From the NCBI GenBank assembly GCA_027854065.1, contig JAQGEF010000001.1, positions 124,001 through 188,000 on the forward strand: a stretch of 64,000 nt of DNA. The letters are read 5' to 3'. Under the pieces are notes generated by a model. It searched no databases. It worked only from the letters and a program-made list of their open reading frames with translations, and was not told the DNA's origin. Below are positions 16,775-25,497 of this stretch, piece by piece. Source of the stretch: Polluticaenibacter yanchengensis. GTDB lineage: Bacteria > Bacteroidota > Bacteroidia > Chitinophagales > Chitinophagaceae. The translations under genes were made by a program, and so were the position numbers. Position 1 is the stretch's first letter. Each line of letters begins with the position of its first letter.

Positions 16775-17641
16775 ATGCATACAAAGAAAATATTAGTAAC
16801 CGGTGCCAACGGGCAACTTGGGCAATGTTTACAGGAAATAAGCAGTGTTTATCCGCAATATGATTTTGTGTTTGCGGACAGGACATTAATGCCATTAGAC
16901 AAGCAAGCTCAGATGGCAGAATATATCAATGACATTCAACCAGATATAATTATAAATACAGCAGCATATACTGCTGTGGATAAAGCCGAATCTGAGCCTG
17001 AACTGGCATTTGCGGTAAATGCGGATGCAGTTGGTTTTCTGGGTGAGCTGACTGCGCAGAAAAATATTAAACTGATCCATATCTCTACCGACTATGTTTT
17101 TAACGGAGAGGGTGTTACACCGTATTTAGAAAATCATTCTACCGCACCAATCAATATTTATGGCGCCAGTAAACTTAAAGGGGAGCAATTATTACTGGCA
17201 GCGAATCCTGAAGCTTGCATTATACGCACCTCATGGGTTTATAGTCAATACGGCAATAATTTTGTAAAAACCATGTTGCGGCTGCTTAACTCCAGGGAAA
17301 GCATTAATGTGGTAAATGACCAGGTGGGAAGCCCCACGAATGCAATGGACCTCGCTAATGCCATAATGACAATAGCAGGCCAGGAAGACATATCAGGCAT
17401 CTATCATTTTGCCAATACCGGTGTTATAAGCTGGTATGATTTTGCAAAAACCATCGGGCGTGAGATTAAGAGTGCCTGCGTTGTAAATGCTATTCCCAGC
17501 AAGGATTATCCTACGCCGGCAAGGCGCCCATACTACTCCGTAATGGATACCAGCAAAATATCTTTGAAGTTAAAAACAGAAATACCAGACTGGTTATCAA
17601 GCCTTAAAAAAACATTGGACCTATTGCAACATACAGGTTGA
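16775..17641 (+). CDS. rfbD: dTDP-4-dehydrorhamnose reductase RfbD
   Basis: Last step of dTDP-L-rhamnose synthesis: NAD(P)H reduction of dTDP-6-deoxy-L-lyxo-4-hexulose. Extended SDR fold: ILVTGANGQLGQCLQE (cofactor loop, residues 6-21), INTAAYTAVDKAE, HISTDYVFNGEG, and the catalytic YGASKLKGE (YxxxK). IRTSWVYSQYGNNFVKTMLR and NDQVGSPTNAMDLA are RfbD-specific. Length 288 is normal. The other rml genes are not in the window. It starts 9 nt after the pseudouridine synthase and may share its transcript. Confidence 0.92.
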   Translation: MHTKKILVTGANGQLGQCLQEISSVYPQYDFVFADRTLMPLDKQAQMAEYINDIQPDIIINTAAYTAVDKAESEPELAFAVNADAVGFLGELTAQKNIKLIHISTDYVFNGEGVTPYLENHSTAPINIYGASKLKGEQLLLAANPEACIIRTSWVYSQYGNNFVKTMLRLLNSRESINVVNDQVGSPTNAMDLANAIMTIAGQEDISGIYHFANTGVISWYDFAKTIGREIKSACVVNAIPSKDYPTPARRPYYSVMDTSKISLKLKTEIPDWLSSLKKTLDLLQHTG

Positions 17642-17738
17642 TTGTAATATAAAACCTGCAAAACACATTATTTGTCTTTTGTACAATAATTAAAAATAAG
17701 TTTTGCATTTTTCTTACAATAATTTTATATTTACATTG

Positions 17739-17746
17739 TACCTTTG
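17739..17746 (+). promoter_or_regulatory. -7 promoter box before rpoD
   Basis: TACCTTTG matches the Bacteroidota TAnnTTTG -7 box about 97 nt before the rpoD start codon. The surrounding 200 nt are AT-rich. No clear -33 TTTG at the right distance. The long leader fits the control region of a sigma gene. Confidence 0.45.
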
Positions 17747-17842
17747 CAAATTCATATTGTTAAATAAATATTGTACGGTGGAAAGTTGAATGATTTTTGC
17801 ATCAATAATGTTTATTTAATCAATTAGAGCAACTATATATAT

Positions 17843-18700
17843 ATGAGGCAGTTAAAGATAGCAACCCAGATTACCAACCGTGATTCCCAGGCGGTTGAGA
17901 AATATTTACAGGAAATTTCAAAAATAGGTATGATCACGCCGGAGGAAGAAACAATTCTTGCTCAGCGTATTAAAATGGGTGACCAACGTGCCTTAGAACG
18001 TTTAACAACTGCCAACTTACGTTTCGTGGTTTCTGTGGCTAAACAATACCAACACCAGGGTTTATCTTTAAGTGATTTGATTAATGAAGGTAACTTAGGC
18101 CTTATTAAAGCGGCCCAACGTTTCGATGAGACCAAAGGTTTTAAATTCATCTCTTATGCAGTATGGTGGATTCGCCAGTCCATTTTACAGGCATTAGCAG
18201 AACAGGGACGTCTGGTACGTTTACCACAAAATAAAATCGGCACTTACAATAAGGCAAATAAAGCCTATATGGCATTCGAACAGGAGCATGAGCGTGAACC
18301 TTCTACTGAAGAGTTAGCTGATATTCTTGAAATGAGCGAAACTGAGATCAATAATATCTTCCAGAGCAATACCCGTCACAGCAGTTTAGACGCACCGGTG
18401 CACGAAGCAGAAGACGTTGCAATGGGTGATTTACTGGAAGGTAGTGAAGATACTGACGACGACGTGATGAAAGACTCTCTGAGAGAAGAAATTCGTCGTG
18501 TATTAAAGTCATTAAGCCCTCGTGAGGCAGAAATCGTATCTGCTTACTTTGGTTTAGATGGTGAAAATGGCGTATCTATCGAACAAATCGGGCAAAAATA
18601 CGATCTTACCAAAGAGCGTATCCGCCAGATTAAAGAGAGAGCCATTAAGCGCTTACAAAAAGCACGTTACAGCGGTTCGCTGAAAGCATATTTGGGATAG
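17843..18700 (+). CDS. rpoD: primary RNA polymerase sigma factor RpoD/SigA
   Basis: Housekeeping sigma factor of the short Bacteroidota type (285 residues, lacking the long region 1.1). Region 1.2: DSQAVEKYLQEISKIGMITP. Region 2: NLRFVVSVAKQYQHQGLSL, DLINEGNLGLIKAAQRFD, and FKFISYAVWWIRQSILQAL (region 2.3/2.4). Region 3 follows with GTYNKANKAYMAFEQEHERE. Region 4.2: SIEQIGQKYDLTKERIRQIK helix-turn-helix for the -35/-33 element. It is monocistronic with its own promoter region and terminator. Confidence 0.95.
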   Translation: MRQLKIATQITNRDSQAVEKYLQEISKIGMITPEEETILAQRIKMGDQRALERLTTANLRFVVSVAKQYQHQGLSLSDLINEGNLGLIKAAQRFDETKGFKFISYAVWWIRQSILQALAEQGRLVRLPQNKIGTYNKANKAYMAFEQEHEREPSTEELADILEMSETEINNIFQSNTRHSSLDAPVHEAEDVAMGDLLEGSEDTDDDVMKDSLREEIRRVLKSLSPREAEIVSAYFGLDGENGVSIEQIGQKYDLTKERIRQIKERAIKRLQKARYSGSLKAYLG

Positions 18701-18747
18701 TATGAAAGGATCCGCAACGTAATTGTTTTGTTGGAACACTTCCATCG

Positions 18748-18778
18748 GTCCTCCGGTTTACTCCGGGGGACTTTTTTA
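18748..18778 (+). terminator. terminator after rpoD
   Basis: GTCCTCCGG (18748-18756) pairs with CCGGGGGAC (18763-18771), one G-T pair, then a run of T. Confidence 0.8.
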
Positions 18779-18874
18779 TTTACCGGGGACATTCTTACCT
18801 GGACATTAATGTGAATTTTGAACAGTCAATAGCCGCTTTATATTTCATAACATCATCAGCCTGCCAGGATGATA

Positions 18875-19471
18875 TTATACAAAAAAATCATGATGATAAG
18901 CTTCCGAAATCGCCTCCAGTTTTCTATCGGATGCACTATTGCCAAAGCAGATAAAAATGTACTTATCTGCCGGGAACATTGCCTGTAAGCGTCGCTTCTT
19001 CTCTTCTCCTTTGCAATTGTCGCCTGATAACCTACCGGTAAAAAATCCCTCTTTAAATTCCAGTTTGCTTGAAATAAGTGTAGCATTATAAGCATCCGCA
19101 AGCGGTTTCAGCCAAAACTCACAGGATGCTGATAAAAAAACAATCGATCCGGATTCGCGGGACAGGTTGATCAAATAGTCATTTGCCTTAGAACGTATAT
19201 TTGTTGATAAGACCGCATTATAAAAATCCAGCCCCGTTTTATCGAGTTCACCAGAGCGTTTATTTTTAAATAATAAACTTAATACCCGGTATTTTATTTT
19301 AGAATAATCTCCCTTTAAAATAGCTGACGGTAAAACAGCTGAGGCCCTAAGCCATATCATATATCTCCGTAACACATTTGGACACACAAACTTTACCAAC
19401 AGCAAAAAACTATCATCTCGCGTGATAGTACCATCCACATCAAAAACATACAGGCTTTGCTTTGTTGACAT
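18875..19471 (-). CDS. HAD-superfamily IB phosphatase
   Basis: A 198-residue hydrolase of the HAD-IB group, which includes phosphoserine and phospholipid-precursor phosphatases. Motif I is YVFDVDGTITRDDSF (Asp nucleophile and second Asp), motif II VFLSASCEFW, motif III around KGEEKKRRL, and motif IV FGNSASDRKL. The helical cap lies at about residues 25-95. Typical HAD-IB proteins of this length dephosphorylate small cytoplasmic compounds or lipid intermediates. The precise substrate cannot be inferred. Divergent from the unknown gene that follows. Confidence 0.85.
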   Translation of the reverse strand: MSTKQSLYVFDVDGTITRDDSFLLLVKFVCPNVLRRYMIWLRASAVLPSAILKGDYSKIKYRVLSLLFKNKRSGELDKTGLDFYNAVLSTNIRSKANDYLINLSRESGSIVFLSASCEFWLKPLADAYNATLISSKLEFKEGFFTGRLSGDNCKGEEKKRRLQAMFPADKYIFICFGNSASDRKLEAISEAYHHDFFV

Positions 19472-19565
19472 TTTTCAAATTTAAAACTTAATGTCTCTTT
19501 CCGTTATTTTAATTTATCCGCTCCAAACTGCAAAGCTATTAATTAACTTTATTATTCTACTTTTA

Positions 19566-20237
19566 ATGCCTATTATAAATTTAACATGTGAACCAAACAT
19601 CAATGCTGTTATGCTGGAAAACGAAGAACTGAAACTTCTACAAAAAAGTTATCAATTAATAGAAGATCAGTGTGTAATAATAAAAGATGACAATCTGATT
19701 TCACATATCACCAATAGTATTTTACAGTTAGTATCTAAAGCGCAATATTCTGTCTATACTATTCAAATGCTTTTACAAACTAATAAAGATCATCCTACAT
19801 CTTATATAGCTTTTGCCATATTAGATGCAGGATATCCTGTTAAATCGAATTTGACGCAGTCGCATATCAGAGTTTACCATTTATTAATAAATGGTTTTGC
19901 ACATTTATCAACCGATTTTGGAAAGACGATTATCAGACCTGCCACTAAACTAGACAAGATGGTAAGCAGGTTTTGGAATAGTTCCATAAAATTTGAAGGA
20001 GCAGATTTGTTTAATAAAAGATATTATCTTGAATCCACTGAAAAAGAAAAAGTGAAGTCATTATTTAATATTGAATTTTTGAAATCCATTTCGAAAATGA
20101 ATAATATCTCTATTTGTATAGAGCACAATAAGATGGTCATATCTTTCTTAACACCACTAAAACCTGGTCATTCTGTTATGTTAGCGAATATTTTGAACAA
20201 CTGTCACTTTATATCAAATGGTGAAAATGCCAGATAG
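19566..20237 (+). CDS. hypothetical protein of unknown family
   Basis: I do not recognise it. The frame is open from an ATG at 19491, but that start is only 19 nt from the divergent HAD gene start and would add a hydrophobic stretch that looks fortuitous; ATG 19566 or 19611 is more likely. The body is a soluble mixed alpha/beta protein: VMLENEELKLLQKSYQLIED, then LVSKAQYSVYTIQMLLQ and HIRVYHLLINGFAHLSTDFG. Base composition is more AT-rich than in rpoD or rfbD. No operon partner. A palindromic element and a bidirectional terminator follow. Confidence 0.6.
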   Translation: MPIINLTCEPNINAVMLENEELKLLQKSYQLIEDQCVIIKDDNLISHITNSILQLVSKAQYSVYTIQMLLQTNKDHPTSYIAFAILDAGYPVKSNLTQSHIRVYHLLINGFAHLSTDFGKTIIRPATKLDKMVSRFWNSSIKFEGADLFNKRYYLESTEKEKVKSLFNIEFLKSISKMNNISICIEHNKMVISFLTPLKPGHSVMLANILNNCHFISNGENAR

Positions 20238-20253
20238 ATATTCACAGTAATAA

Positions 20254-20422
20254 GGGCTGCAGGATACAGCAGGTGGCGAGGCACGAGCCAGTATTTTGTA
20301 TGCTAAAATAAAATCAGACAGGTTTATTGAAAAAGCTATAAATACAGGCAATACATACAAAATACCAGGCCTGCAGTAGCCTGAACTGGTGTTGAAGAAT
20401 GGGGCACAAAGATAACAGCCCC
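20254..20422 (+). repeat. dispersed palindromic element, family 1, copy C
   Basis: The first 36 nt align with copy A (2808 onward) at 29 positions, and both copies end in ACAGCCCC followed by A-rich DNA. Inner arms GTATTTTGTATG (20291-20302) and CATACAAAATAC (20354-20365) are perfectly complementary, yet differ in sequence from the arms of copy A. Pairing is therefore kept while sequence changes. Confidence 0.7.
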
Positions 20423-20425
20423 AAT

Positions 20426-20460
20426 AAAAAATGCATACCGTTTCCACCGTATGCATTTTT
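20426..20460. terminator. bidirectional terminator
   Basis: A 12-bp perfect stem: AAAAATGCATAC (20426-20437) with GTATGCATTTTT (20449-20460). A- and T-rich stem ends let it serve both the plus-strand unknown gene and the minus-strand mqnE. Confidence 0.8.
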
Positions 20461-20465
20461 AATTT

Positions 20466-20481
20466 TATACCAATTGGTATA
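20466..20481. promoter_or_regulatory. perfect palindrome TATACC-AATT-GGTATA
   Basis: A 16-bp perfect palindrome between the mqnE stop codon and the bidirectional terminator. It has the same arms as the site at 4691-4708. As it lies at a 3' end, a promoter role here is doubtful. Confidence 0.3.
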
Positions 20482-20483
20482 TA

Positions 20484-21656
20484 TTAATTAAGCGACATTG
20501 CAGGCTCATCTTCTGTATAACCCTTTTCGTACACTTTTATTTCATTATAAACGGTATCACGCTCAACCGCTACCCTACCCGCTTGTTGTATTAAGGCTAC
20601 TAACTGCGTGGTTGTCATTGTAGGTGTTTGCTCTTCACTACCCGCCATACTGTATATTTTGGTGGTATCATCTATTGTACCATCAATATCGTTTACTCCA
20701 AAACTTAATGTCATTTGTGCATTGTGACGGCCTAACATTGGCCAATATGCTTTTATATGCGGAAAGTTGTCCATATACAAACGGGCAACAGCATAAACTT
20801 TCAAATCTTCAATAGTAGTAGATTCTTTCAGGTGGCTCATTTCGTTGTTATCATTTCTGAATTTCAACGGAATAAATGTATTGAATCCACCTGTTTCGTC
20901 TTGGAGCTGGCGCAACCTGTCCATATGGTCCACGCGATGCCAGAATTCCTCTACATGACCGTAAAGCATCGTCGCATTGGAATGCATGCCTAAGTTATGA
21001 GCAGCACGGTGAATTGCTAACCAGCCATCACCATCTACTTTATCGTGACAGATCTGGGTACGCACATCCGGGTGAAAAATTTCTGCACCGCCGCCAGGTA
21101 ATGATTGTAAGCCCGCATCATGAATCACTTTCATCCCTTCTTCTGTAGTCAGCTTAGCTTTGCGGAACATATAATCCAACTCTACCGGAGTAAATCCTTT
21201 GATATGCAGATCAGGACGATGTTCTTTTATTTTAGCGATCAAATCCAGAAAGAATTTCAAATCCATTTTAGGATGTACACCGCCTACAATATGCACTTCG
21301 GTTACCGGTTTCCCATCATAACCTTTCACAATGTCCAGCATCTGGTCGATAGATAATTCCCAGCCTTCATCCCGATTCTTATATAACCGGCTATAGCTGC
21401 AAAATTTACAACTGAACACACAAACATTGGTAGGTTCTATATGGAAATTGCGATTGAAATAGGTTTTATCACCATGTTTTTGCTCGCGAACATAGTTGGC
21501 CAAAGCACCTAAAATACTGAGCTCTCCATGTTCGAAAAGATAAACACCATCTTCTTTAGTAAGACGGATATTATTTAAAACTTTATTACCAATAGCCTGG
21601 ATATTGTCATCGTGCTGTTGTAATAAAGCGGTTATTTGTTCCTGACTACTTGCCAT
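20484..21656 (-). CDS. mqnE: aminofutalosine synthase MqnE
   Basis: Radical SAM enzyme of the futalosine pathway to menaquinone; it joins 3-[(1-carboxyvinyl)oxy]benzoate with the adenosyl radical to give aminofutalosine. The iron-sulfur motif is CVFSCKFC (CxxxCxxC, about residues 78-85), preceded by FNRNFHIEPTNV. Also typical: TEVHIVGGVHPKMDL, LPGGGAEIFHPDVR, THE motif MLYGHVEEFWHRVDHM and FIPLKFRNDNNEMSH. Length 390 is normal. It is 54 nt downstream of map and likely co-transcribed with it. The other mqn genes are not in the window. Confidence 0.92.
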   Translation of the reverse strand: MASSQEQITALLQQHDDNIQAIGNKVLNNIRLTKEDGVYLFEHGELSILGALANYVREQKHGDKTYFNRNFHIEPTNVCVFSCKFCSYSRLYKNRDEGWELSIDQMLDIVKGYDGKPVTEVHIVGGVHPKMDLKFFLDLIAKIKEHRPDLHIKGFTPVELDYMFRKAKLTTEEGMKVIHDAGLQSLPGGGAEIFHPDVRTQICHDKVDGDGWLAIHRAAHNLGMHSNATMLYGHVEEFWHRVDHMDRLRQLQDETGGFNTFIPLKFRNDNNEMSHLKESTTIEDLKVYAVARLYMDNFPHIKAYWPMLGRHNAQMTLSFGVNDIDGTIDDTTKIYSMAGSEEQTPTMTTTQLVALIQQAGRVAVERDTVYNEIKVYEKGYTEDEPAMSLN

Positions 21657-21710
21657 GTTCGTTCTATTTATATGCTCTTATTATTCACCAAACAGGTTGA
21701 TCGGACTATA

Positions 21711-22523
21711 CTAATATGCAAAAGCCAATTCCGGATTTGCTTTTTCGGCAGCTTCAATGTCCACAAAACTACTCAACACATCTGCCGCACCTTTTTGTAC
21801 ACAAACATCATGTTCAAAATGCGCCGAAGGTTTGCCATCGCGGGTACGGATTGTCCAGCCATCTTTGTCGGTATATACATCTTTTGTACCCATGTTGATC
21901 ATTGGTTCAATGGCGATTACCAGACCGGCTTGCAACTTAAGACCATTGCCACGTTTGCCATAGTTCGGTACTTGCGGGTCTTCGTGCAAATGACGGCCTA
22001 AACCATGTCCCACCAAATCACGTACAACGCCGTATTTATGTTTGCGCTCCGTATGTTCCTGGATGGCCCAGCCGATATCGCCGATACGATTATTGGCAAT
22101 CGCCTGTTGCACGCCCAAATCCAAAGACTCTTTCGTTACACGCAATAATTGTAATACATCTTCCTTTACGTTACCTACCGCAAAGGTATAAGCGCTATCA
22201 CCGTGGAAGCCATTTTTAAAAACACCAACATCCACACTTATAATATCGCCATCTTTAATTTCTGTGTTGGAAGGAAAACCATGTACCACCGCATCATTTA
22301 AACTGATACAGGCGCTGTAAGGGAACTCATGCCCTTTTGGTCCGTAATTTTTAAAGTTCGGAACCGCACCATTATCCCGTATAAATTTCTCTATAAACGC
22401 ATCTAACTGCATGGTTGTCATCCCTGGCTTCAATTCTTTAGCCACTTCCGCTAAAGTCTGGCTTACCAACAATGCACTGATACGCATTAACTCAATTTCG
22501 TCTTTCGTTTTATAATAAATCAC
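21711..22523 (-). CDS. map: type I methionine aminopeptidase
   Basis: Removes the N-terminal Met from new proteins. Pita-bread fold with the five metal ligands: Asp in VDVGVFKNGFHGD (two Asp), His in LVGHGLGRHLHEDP, Glu in IAIEPMIN and Glu in SAHFEHDVCV (the SAHFEH motif). Starts MIYYKTKDEIELMR, typical of the short bacterial form. Length 270 is near normal. A TAACTTTG box is 23 nt before the start. Upstream partner of mqnE. Confidence 0.93.
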   Translation of the reverse strand: MIYYKTKDEIELMRISALLVSQTLAEVAKELKPGMTTMQLDAFIEKFIRDNGAVPNFKNYGPKGHEFPYSACISLNDAVVHGFPSNTEIKDGDIISVDVGVFKNGFHGDSAYTFAVGNVKEDVLQLLRVTKESLDLGVQQAIANNRIGDIGWAIQEHTERKHKYGVVRDLVGHGLGRHLHEDPQVPNYGKRGNGLKLQAGLVIAIEPMINMGTKDVYTDKDGWTIRTRDGKPSAHFEHDVCVQKGAADVLSSFVDIEAAEKANPELAFAY

Positions 22524-22545
22524 TTAAAAATCAAATTTTGATGTG

Positions 22546-22553
22546 CAAAGTTA
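22546..22553 (-). promoter_or_regulatory. -7 promoter box of map-mqnE
   Basis: The minus strand reads TAACTTTG, matching TAnnTTTG, 23 nt before the map start. No certain -33 element. Confidence 0.45.
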
Positions 22554-22675
22554 CCAAATTCTTATTTCAATAGTGATTGATTAATATCATTAAATCATTT
22601 TTAGTATATCTTTTAGGGTTTCGGCACACAGCTACCTGGTTTTAGAGCTTTATTTTTTGGTAACCAGCGGAATAT

Positions 22676-22738
22676 CCCTGATTGGGCGACATTGGCGACG
22701 CTCCGTTCAACAGGTTGCTGCTATTGAGCTTTATAGAA
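22676..22738 (+). repeat. dispersed element, family 2, copy 1
   Basis: Contains the core CATTGGCGACGCTCCGTTCA (from 22690) followed by ACAGGTTGCTGCTATTGAGC. The same core is at 34720 (plus) and about 59970-59990 (minus). All copies have CCCTGAT/CCCTGATG a few bases before the core. No open reading frame. Confidence 0.7.
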
Positions 22739-22791
22739 AATAAAAGTATATTTGAAATGATATTACTTCTGAAAATGATCATACATTAATC

Positions 22792-23769
22792 ATGGATAAA
22801 TCCAATCAACTAAAAAATAAGCTTGAAAAAGGAAGGCAGCAAATATTAAAAAAAACTCGAAAATGCTTAATTGCCGGATGTAATAACAATGCAATTTTGA
22901 GCCATGTTTTACAACAAAAACCAATTTTAAAAGACATTTCCGACATAACAAATCGTTTTTACTCAATCAAGAATAGAAGCATTTTCAATATGAAAGAAAA
23001 TGATTTATTTGAAATAAAAAAATTAGGTATTAATGATTGTTATAAATTCCCCGGATTTTGCAGTCAACATGACAACAACCTTTTTAAATTGATTGAAAAT
23101 CATCCCATTGACTTACATAATATAAAATCCTTACAACTATTTTCGTACAGAACAGTTTGTTTAGAACTGAGAAACAAAGAAATTTATCTAGAACTTGTAA
23201 AACACAAAATGAAAATATATGAAGAGATATTTCCAAACAAAATCAACTATTTAGAATCAAATCCTGCCGAATTAGCAATTAAAGATTTGACATTTTACAA
23301 AAAAGAATTTGAAGTAGATTTAAATAATAATTCAAGCTCTAAATTTAATTTAGAGATCATAGAATTACCACTTAAACGAATTTGCTTTTCATCTACCTTA
23401 TCAATTGATGACAAAAATAACCCACATACTTTTGAATACGATCAATATGGAGAAGAAAGAACGGAACCTCTGTCTACATCAATACTAAACTATTTTCCAT
23501 ATGATGATAAATCTTATTTAATCATTGCTACACACAAAAAGTACTATTGCAATTGGACAAATGAATTAATTAAAGAGTTAAAGAATAAAAGCAATGTTGA
23601 TAAAATCTTAAGTGACTTGTTAACATACAGACTTGAACTTTGGGGAATATCTCCAGAAATATTTGAAAACATCCCCCTCAATAAAATCGAAAAATTTAAA
23701 TCAGAATCTCATTCGAATTGGAACAATTATAAATATAAGATAACTTCAGACTTTAATTTATTTGATTGA
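22792..23769 (+). CDS. AT-rich hypothetical protein with Cys/His zinc-finger-like N-terminal region
   Basis: A 325-residue protein that I cannot name. The N-terminal 110 residues show KCLIAGCNNNAILSHVLQQ and later PGFCSQHDNNLFKLIE. The order Cys-x4-Cys, Ser-His, Cys-x2-His-Asp looks like a zinc-binding or HNH-like module. The rest is Lys/Asn/Ile-rich alpha/beta protein. Base composition is strongly AT-rich compared with map and hemF on either side, which suggests recent acquisition. It stands alone, flanked by a family 2 repeat and 320 nt of gene-free AT-rich DNA. A defence or nuclease role is possible but only a guess. Confidence 0.6.
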   Translation: MDKSNQLKNKLEKGRQQILKKTRKCLIAGCNNNAILSHVLQQKPILKDISDITNRFYSIKNRSIFNMKENDLFEIKKLGINDCYKFPGFCSQHDNNLFKLIENHPIDLHNIKSLQLFSYRTVCLELRNKEIYLELVKHKMKIYEEIFPNKINYLESNPAELAIKDLTFYKKEFEVDLNNNSSSKFNLEIIELPLKRICFSSTLSIDDKNNPHTFEYDQYGEERTEPLSTSILNYFPYDDKSYLIIATHKKYYCNWTNELIKELKNKSNVDKILSDLLTYRLELWGISPEIFENIPLNKIEKFKSESHSNWNNYKYKITSDFNLFD

Positions 23770-24042
23770 CTTCAAAATACTCAATCCAGAATAGTCCATA
23801 AAAGTTCAAACTTTATAAAACATGATATTAATCATGGCATTTTATATACAACAAGACAATATTTAGACTTATCATTCAATTGAATTACATAAATAAAAAT
23901 TAAACAAGACTCAATACTGTCTTACCTTTCATCCGAAGATAAGCTAATCAACTCCTCACAGATTACTCTACTAATAATAGATTATTTATTGACTTTTCGA
24001 AGTCATAGAATTGTCAAGAGTTTTGCCAAAAATCTCAAATGC
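23770..24042. other. gene-free AT-rich spacer
   Basis: Apart from the hemF promoter at its right end I see no gene, hairpin or repeat here. Composition continues that of the AT-rich gene at 22792. Confidence 0.5.
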
Positions 24043-24073
24043 TTTGCGATACAATTTCCGCAACCGACCTTTG
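24043..24073 (+). promoter_or_regulatory. promoter of hemF
   Basis: TTTG at 24043-24046 and GACCTTTG at 24066-24073 with 19 nt between them match the Bacteroidota TTTG-N19-TAnnTTTG pattern, except for G in place of T at the first base. It places the transcript start just before ATG 24090, which argues against the upstream in-frame ATG at 24039. Confidence 0.5.
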
Positions 24074-24089
24074 GGCAAAATTTAGAACG

Positions 24090-25088
24090 ATGAGCGAACA
24101 TAACAGACCGGTTATCCAGGACAATTCAGTCAGAACGGCATTTTCTGCATTTATTCATCAACTACAGGACGATATTTGTACAGCACTTGAAACCTGCGAT
24201 GGCAGAGCCAAATTTATAGAAGAAGTATGGGAACGCGATGGCGGTGGTGGCGGCAGAACCCGCGTCATCAGCAATGGCGATGTTTTTGAAAAAGGTGGTG
24301 TTAACACTTCAGTCGTTTTTGGAGAAGTAACGGATGTTATGAGGAAAGCCCTGGGTATTGATGGAAAAAAATGGTTTGCCTGCGGTATTTCCAGTGTGAT
24401 TCATCCATTTAACCCTAAAGTACCAACCGTTCATTTTAACTATAGAATGTTTGAGCTATACAACGAGAATGACGAGATTATTGACCGCTGGTATGGTGGT
24501 GGAACAGACTTAACACCATATTACCTGGTAGAAGATGATGTGATACATTTCCATGAAACATTCAAAAAAGCCTGCGATAAAAGTGACGCTTCATTTTATA
24601 CGACTTTCAAAAAACAATGTGATGATTATTTTGTGAATCATCACCGGAATGGTGAACGTCGTGGATTAGGTGGTATTTTTTACGATTATCAAAAAGAGAC
24701 GCCAACCAAAGACCACCAATTCTGGTTAAACCATGCCAATAATTGTGGTTATGCATTTATGGACGCATACATTACCATTGCTGATAAACATAAACATGAA
24801 AGCTTTACTCCAGAAAATAAATTCTGGCAGGAGATTCGTCGTGGCCGATACGTAGAGTTTAACCTGGTACATGACCGTGGCACCATCTTCGGATTAAAAA
24901 CCAATGGCAGAACTGAAAGCATTTTAATGAGTTTACCGGCAACCGTAAGATTTGAATACAATTATCATCCTGAGCCAGGTAGCGAAGAAGACAAATTATT
25001 ACAGGCATGTCTGGTACCTCGTGACTGGATGGCAGAAAAAGAAGCGATTGCTTTGGATTGGGCCAGTAAGGTGAATAAGACGTGTTGA
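24090..25088 (+). CDS. hemF: oxygen-dependent coproporphyrinogen III oxidase HemF
   Basis: Converts coproporphyrinogen III to protoporphyrinogen IX by oxidative decarboxylation of two propionates, using O2. Conserved blocks: WERDGGGGGRTRVISNGDVF, FEKGGVNTSVVFGEV, FACGISSVIHPFNPKVPTVH, FNYRMFEL, WYGGGTDLTPYYL, FYTTFKKQCDDYF, ERRGLGGIFYDY, and RGRYVEFNLVHDRGTIFGL. I start at MSEHNRPV (24090), which matches the family and the promoter just upstream. Length 332. It lies 409 nt before hemB on the same strand, so two heme genes are neighbours. Confidence 0.93.
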   Translation: MSEHNRPVIQDNSVRTAFSAFIHQLQDDICTALETCDGRAKFIEEVWERDGGGGGRTRVISNGDVFEKGGVNTSVVFGEVTDVMRKALGIDGKKWFACGISSVIHPFNPKVPTVHFNYRMFELYNENDEIIDRWYGGGTDLTPYYLVEDDVIHFHETFKKACDKSDASFYTTFKKQCDDYFVNHHRNGERRGLGGIFYDYQKETPTKDHQFWLNHANNCGYAFMDAYITIADKHKHESFTPENKFWQEIRRGRYVEFNLVHDRGTIFGLKTNGRTESILMSLPATVRFEYNYHPEPGSEEDKLLQACLVPRDWMAEKEAIALDWASKVNKTC

Positions 25089-25497
25089 GTGTAAAAAGTG
25101 AGAAGTGAGTGGTGAAAAGTGAGTAGTAAATAGAAGCGAAATCGAAAAACATACCGGTTGGTATATTCCCAACGCGACTTTACGTGGAGGTACTCCGCAA
25201 GCGACCCAGGTTATTGTATTCTTCGAAAAGAGCTTTATAAAGAGGCTTTTTATGCAAATAAATAACCCTGAAAGGGTTAAATGTTTATAGAAAAATGAAC
25301 AAAAACGAAACATGCGACCCCGAAGGGATCGTATATTTCTGAAAATTTAATTTTCTATAAATCTTAGATGCCCTCAGCATCTTAACAAAAGCAAGAACAT
25401 CAACAGTCGGCATAAATGCCGAAACCAGATTTATAGCCGATAGCCAAAAAACAAAAGAAAAAACTTAAAATTGCAGACTGCAATAATATAACAAAAC
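25089..25497 (+). other. hemF-hemB intergenic region with small repeats
   Basis: Holds a short tandem-like stretch of GTGAGAAGTGAG type (25091-25130), a palindrome ATACC-GGTT-GGTAT at 25151-25164, and a segment at about 25258-25345 with small hairpins AACCCTGAAAGGGTT and CCCCGAAGGGATCG followed by tracts resembling each other (TGTTTATAG and TATATTTCTG). The latter looks like a Bacteroidota intergenic repeat. No gene. Confidence 0.4.
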
